Shown: in pieces, positions 4,201 to 6,826 of the stretch
How the letters are laid out: each line of letters starts with the position of its first letter
How positions within the stretch are numbered: position 1 is the stretch's first letter
Assembly: GCA_023458995.1 (NCBI GenBank)
Contig: JAEWVV010000214.1
Coordinates: 1 to 6,826 of the forward strand
Direction of reading: 5' to 3'
Length of the DNA stretch: 6,826 nucleotides
Source: Bacillota bacterium
Lineage (GTDB): Bacteria > Bacillota_I > Bacilli_A > Acholeplasmatales > Acholeplasmataceae
Made by a program: the position numbers and the translations under genes
The notes under the pieces: generated by a model
Seen by the model: the letters and a program-made list of their open reading frames with translations, nothing else
What the model was told of the DNA's origin: nothing
Databases searched by the model: none

Positions 4201-5991
4201 TTAATCATCTAAAAATTTCGTATATTCATGAACAAGTGTATTGTGAAAGGGATTATCATAAAGGTCTTCTTCTAATTTTCTCAATATGTATTCAGAGTAA
4301 TACTTATCTATCTTAAGAAAATTCGTATAACTTGTAAGTTTTAGTTGTATTTTTGATGAATTGTATACATCCTTAATTAATCTAGCTAAATACTGAAATA
4401 AATAGTCGATTTGAACATCGAAATCATCTGCTCTATATTTTGATATAAGAGTTCCACTTAAATTATCACTAAAGAGATTTGTGTTTGTTCTATTATCAAT
4501 GATATTTCTTTTTCGCTTGATCATATAGCAGATCATAGAAATAATAGTAAACTGACCATTAGAAAGTACAGTAACGGTGTCAAGTATATCCTCAGTTTCA
4601 TTTGTAGCATGTTTCTTTTTAAATTTAACAAGAGAATTATTATATATGTATCCAAGTTTAACTAAATCGTATAAGGTGTCAATGTCCATTTTTCTCTTAA
4701 AGATCATGTTATACAATCTATCGTTTTCAAAAATGGTTTTCTTAGTGCTTCTTGCTGTACCTGGTTTTTGAAAAATACCGGCGAGTATTAATTGACCAAC
4801 ATAAATATTATCTACTCTCTGCCAATTTTCAACCTTATTGAAATTCTTAGGTTTTACACCACGCTTGATTCGGATCGAAAGAGGTCTATGATTATGTTCT
4901 GCAAGATTTTGCAATTTCTTTTGTTCCGGCTTATTAGCTTTTAGATCTTGTGGACGAATTGGCTTCTGTGAGTTGCTGGCTTCGGATATTTTTTCTAAGA
5001 AGTCCAAACTTTTACTCATTTTGTCATTAGATTTTACAATTTTTGCTACTAAATAGAAGTCATTAGATCGCGAAATGATCCCTGATTTCCCAATGTTTGT
5101 CGTTGTCTGTGCACCATTTATAATCGAAAAATTAGTTAACATTATTCTACTTCCAGATTCGATATAATCTTCGCAGGCAATGGTAATTCCATTATTCATA
5201 AACCAAAAATCAAGTGGACTTGATGATATTGATTTTTCAATAGCTTCATCAACATTTTTTTGCGTAATGTGCTCTCTTAGGTTTAAATTGAAAAGTCCTC
5301 CCTCGTGATGTTTGATATAAATTTCTTTGAGAGAATTGGCACTAATATTTACGATCACTCCTTGATTTACAACAGCACCTTTTTCATATTTGTACTCTAG
5401 TCCATTCTTAGGTTTATCAATATTTATCCATGCTGATGAAACATACTCTTGTTCTCCAGACGGTTCAACAGATCTTCGTTCAATATCTTCAGAAGAATAA
5501 ATAACAATTTGATAGTTTGCAAGTTCTGTTATTTGTAATTCTGTAGTACATTTAACAATATCTTCATCACTTAATGGCGTTTCAGTGAATAGAACTAATG
5601 TCATATTAGGTATTGAATCATAAGTGTCTAATGCATTCAAATATACCCTTTTAAGAGTATCACTATACCCATCGTAATTCCCGTTTTCAAAGTTCATTAT
5701 AGTGTGATGCATCTTAAAAAATAAATCTCTTATTTCATTAAAGGATAGTTTTTGACTGGTTTTACCTTGAGCAAAAATCAAATTATCATCAGTCTTAATA
5801 AAATCTATTCCACCGTCGCCATTTCCATCTACAAAACCTGACATTATATCTGTTTCACCAATATTTCTGTCATAGTAGAAAAGATCCATGCAAGCTATAG
5901 TATATAAGTATTCATAACTTTTCTTACCTTCGCTAAAGTATAAGGGTGTTACAATTGCACGTATTTTATCAATGTGTTTTTGGTTGATCAT
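4201..5991 (-). CDS. AIPR-family abortive-infection phage-resistance protein with nuclease-like N-terminus
   Basis: This 596-aa protein matches the AIPR family (Pfam AIPR, PF10592), linked to abortive infection against phages. Family hallmarks are visible: NLNLREH (235-241), SPLDFWFMNNGITI (258-271), FSIINGAQTTTNIG (288-301) and EASNSQKPIRPQDL (337-350). The N-terminal part has a PD-(D/E)xK-like pattern: DGGID (D63) followed by IFAQGK (Q75, K77), as in Mrr-like restriction nucleases. This suggests it cuts nucleic acid in the cytoplasm. The start at 5991 is chosen because AAGGAG (6003-5998) lies six bases upstream; an in-frame ATG at 6036 lacks such a site and would lengthen the overlap with the preceding gene. 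The gene overlaps the membrane protein gene by 23 bases, so the two are co-translated. It is clearly more AT-rich than the plus-strand genes. The N-terminal nuclease activity is inferred, not shown. Confidence 0.87.
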   Translation of the reverse strand: MINQKHIDKIRAIVTPLYFSEGKKSYEYLYTIACMDLFYYDRNIGETDIMSGFVDGNGDGGIDFIKTDDNLIFAQGKTSQKLSFNEIRDLFFKMHHTIMNFENGNYDGYSDTLKRVYLNALDTYDSIPNMTLVLFTETPLSDEDIVKCTTELQITELANYQIVIYSSEDIERRSVEPSGEQEYVSSAWINIDKPKNGLEYKYEKGAVVNQGVIVNISANSLKEIYIKHHEGGLFNLNLREHITQKNVDEAIEKSISSSPLDFWFMNNGITIACEDYIESGSRIMLTNFSIINGAQTTTNIGKSGIISRSNDFYLVAKIVKSNDKMSKSLDFLEKISEASNSQKPIRPQDLKANKPEQKKLQNLAEHNHRPLSIRIKRGVKPKNFNKVENWQRVDNIYVGQLILAGIFQKPGTARSTKKTIFENDRLYNMIFKRKMDIDTLYDLVKLGYIYNNSLVKFKKKHATNETEDILDTVTVLSNGQFTIISMICYMIKRKRNIIDNRTNTNLFSDNLSGTLISKYRADDFDVQIDYLFQYLARLIKDVYNSSKIQLKLTSYTNFLKIDKYYSEYILRKLEEDLYDNPFHNTLVHEYTKFLDD

Positions 5992-6787
5992 TGTTTTCTC
6001 CTTGATTTGATATTTCTTCATTCTTTGAAGTTTCAATTACTTCTTTCTTTCCATCAATCAGTACATTTAATACTAGAGGAATAATCATTGCAGACATTAT
6101 TAAATGGTAAACATCAACTATATTTTCAAACCTTTGGATATAGCTTTGTGTATAAAGTGTATCATTAAATGACTGATCAGCAAAGAACAAAAGACACATG
6201 AAGAGTCCAACTAATACAGCAATAAATCTATTACGAAATCTTGTAAAACTTTTGACCTTTTGATTCTTATTGCGTTTTATTGTTATATCTATTGCTTTAT
6301 CTTTATTTTTTTTAGATGGATACATGATATCTACAATTGCAAAAGCAAAATATGTATGAGCTGATAAAGAAGTGATTGTAAATAGGATGACATTTACCAA
6401 AGATACATCAATAATATCACTGTTTGGAGTAAACGATATAGAAACAAAAGGATTGTCAAAATAAATATTTCTTAATGATGCTGTCAGAATCATTAGTATA
6501 ATGAAAGAAACTAAGTAAGTAAGAAATAAATCAAAAATAAAATCACTTCTGTTAAGTTTTTTTAATAGTTTTTGAACATTCCAACTATATATTGCATTGT
6601 TAATTATTGATGATAAAATTACAATACTCATTACTACTTCCAGAATACTATTTATGCACTCCGATGTATTATTGCTAAACAGTAAAATGAATAAAATTAT
6701 AAACATCATAGATAAAACAATACCTATTGTAATATGTATTTTTTGCCTTATGCTGTTAAAAAAACCTGGCGTTACTTTGGATATCAT
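5969..6787 (-). CDS. Six-helix membrane protein, partner of the AIPR protein; start uncertain
   Basis: I do not recognise the family. The 272 residues contain about six hydrophobic segments: 19-38, 47-67, 83-104, 127-152, 187-204 and 225-245. A Lys/Arg-rich loop at 157-186 (PSKKNKDKA...KRNKNQKVKS) is presumably cytoplasmic, and the tail (246-272) is hydrophilic. No enzymatic or transport motif is evident. It ends 23 bases inside the AIPR gene and carries that gene's ribosome binding site, so they form one coupled unit. The ATG at 6787 has no ribosome binding site, and the frame stays open for 13 more codons to the window edge, encoding a further hydrophobic stretch (LLILVFQWF). The true start may therefore lie outside the window. 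In a defence setting it could anchor the nuclease, sense membrane damage or act as the lethal effector. Base composition is as AT-rich as AIPR. Confidence 0.75.
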   Translation of the reverse strand: MISKVTPGFFNSIRQKIHITIGIVLSMMFIILFILLFSNNTSECINSILEVVMSIVILSSIINNAIYSWNVQKLLKKLNRSDFIFDLFLTYLVSFIILMILTASLRNIYFDNPFVSISFTPNSDIIDVSLVNVILFTITSLSAHTYFAFAIVDIMYPSKKNKDKAIDITIKRNKNQKVKSFTRFRNRFIAVLVGLFMCLLFFADQSFNDTLYTQSYIQRFENIVDVYHLIMSAMIIPLVLNVLIDGKKEVIETSKNEEISNQGENNDQPKTH

Positions 6788-6826
6788 GTAAGGATGAAAC
6801 CATTGGAAAACAAGGATAAGTAAAGA

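Noticed and set aside
4577..4771. Plus-strand frame opposite the AIPR gene (likewise 6597-6791 opposite the membrane gene)
   Set aside because: Antisense shadows of well-supported genes; no ribosome binding site or protein features.
5992..6036. Upstream start for the AIPR protein (611 aa)
   Set aside because: No ribosome binding site at 6036; the ATG at 5991 has AAGGAG at ideal spacing and gives a normal family N-terminus.
1..6826. CRISPR array or tandem repeats
   Set aside because: No regularly spaced direct repeats were seen anywhere in the window.

Overview
The window comes from a low-GC bacterium that reads TGA as a stop: several reading frames end cleanly in TGA, so it is not a Mycoplasma/Spiroplasma-type code. 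Strong AGGAG-type ribosome binding sites, U-tract terminators and a genomically encoded CCA on a tRNA remnant point to the Bacillota or an Acholeplasma-like Mycoplasmatota lineage. I cannot name a genus. The gene content looks like the accessory end of an integrated mobile island rather than core chromosome.

Layout from the left. (1) Bases 1-112 look like one end of an IS3/IS150-type insertion sequence reading out of the window. (2) Bases 118-167 hold only the 3' half of a tRNA-Thr(CGU) on the minus strand; the 5' half is absent. This is what an integrase leaves at the far end of an island inserted in a tRNA gene, so the island should lie to the right. (3) A hairpin with a T-tract (179-199) is interrupted in its T-run by a complete IS6-like insertion sequence (200-1924) with 13-bp perfect terminal inverted repeats and a direct target duplication (CTTTTTT). 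(4) Bases 1932-3460 carry a compact plus-strand cluster of small genes: a 75-aa unknown, a 66-aa unknown, a 29-aa single-membrane-helix peptide overlapping it by ATGA, and a 229-aa winged-helix protein. The 75-aa gene ends in an intrinsic terminator, the 66-aa gene has a 23-bp stem in its leader, the winged-helix gene has another hairpin in its leader, and a strong terminator closes the cluster. (5) Bases 3461-3953 have no convincing gene but contain a good minus-strand terminator. (6) Bases 3954-4144 hold a small plus-strand reading frame that is one base out of register with its strong ribosome binding site and start codon. (7) From 6787 or beyond down to 4201 on the minus strand is a two-gene operon: a six-helix membrane protein translationally coupled to a 596-aa AIPR-family (abortive infection phage resistance) protein with a PD-(D/E)xK-like nuclease signature at its N-terminus. 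A shared hairpin at 4120-4164 ends the convergent transcripts.

How it may work together (inference): the AIPR/membrane pair is visibly more AT-rich than the plus-strand cluster and looks like an acquired anti-phage cassette inside the island. The small-gene cluster has the compact, leader-regulated style of phage or plasmid genes; its winged-helix protein could be a replication initiator or a regulator. No integrase, relaxase or capsid gene lies in the window, so the type of island is undetermined.
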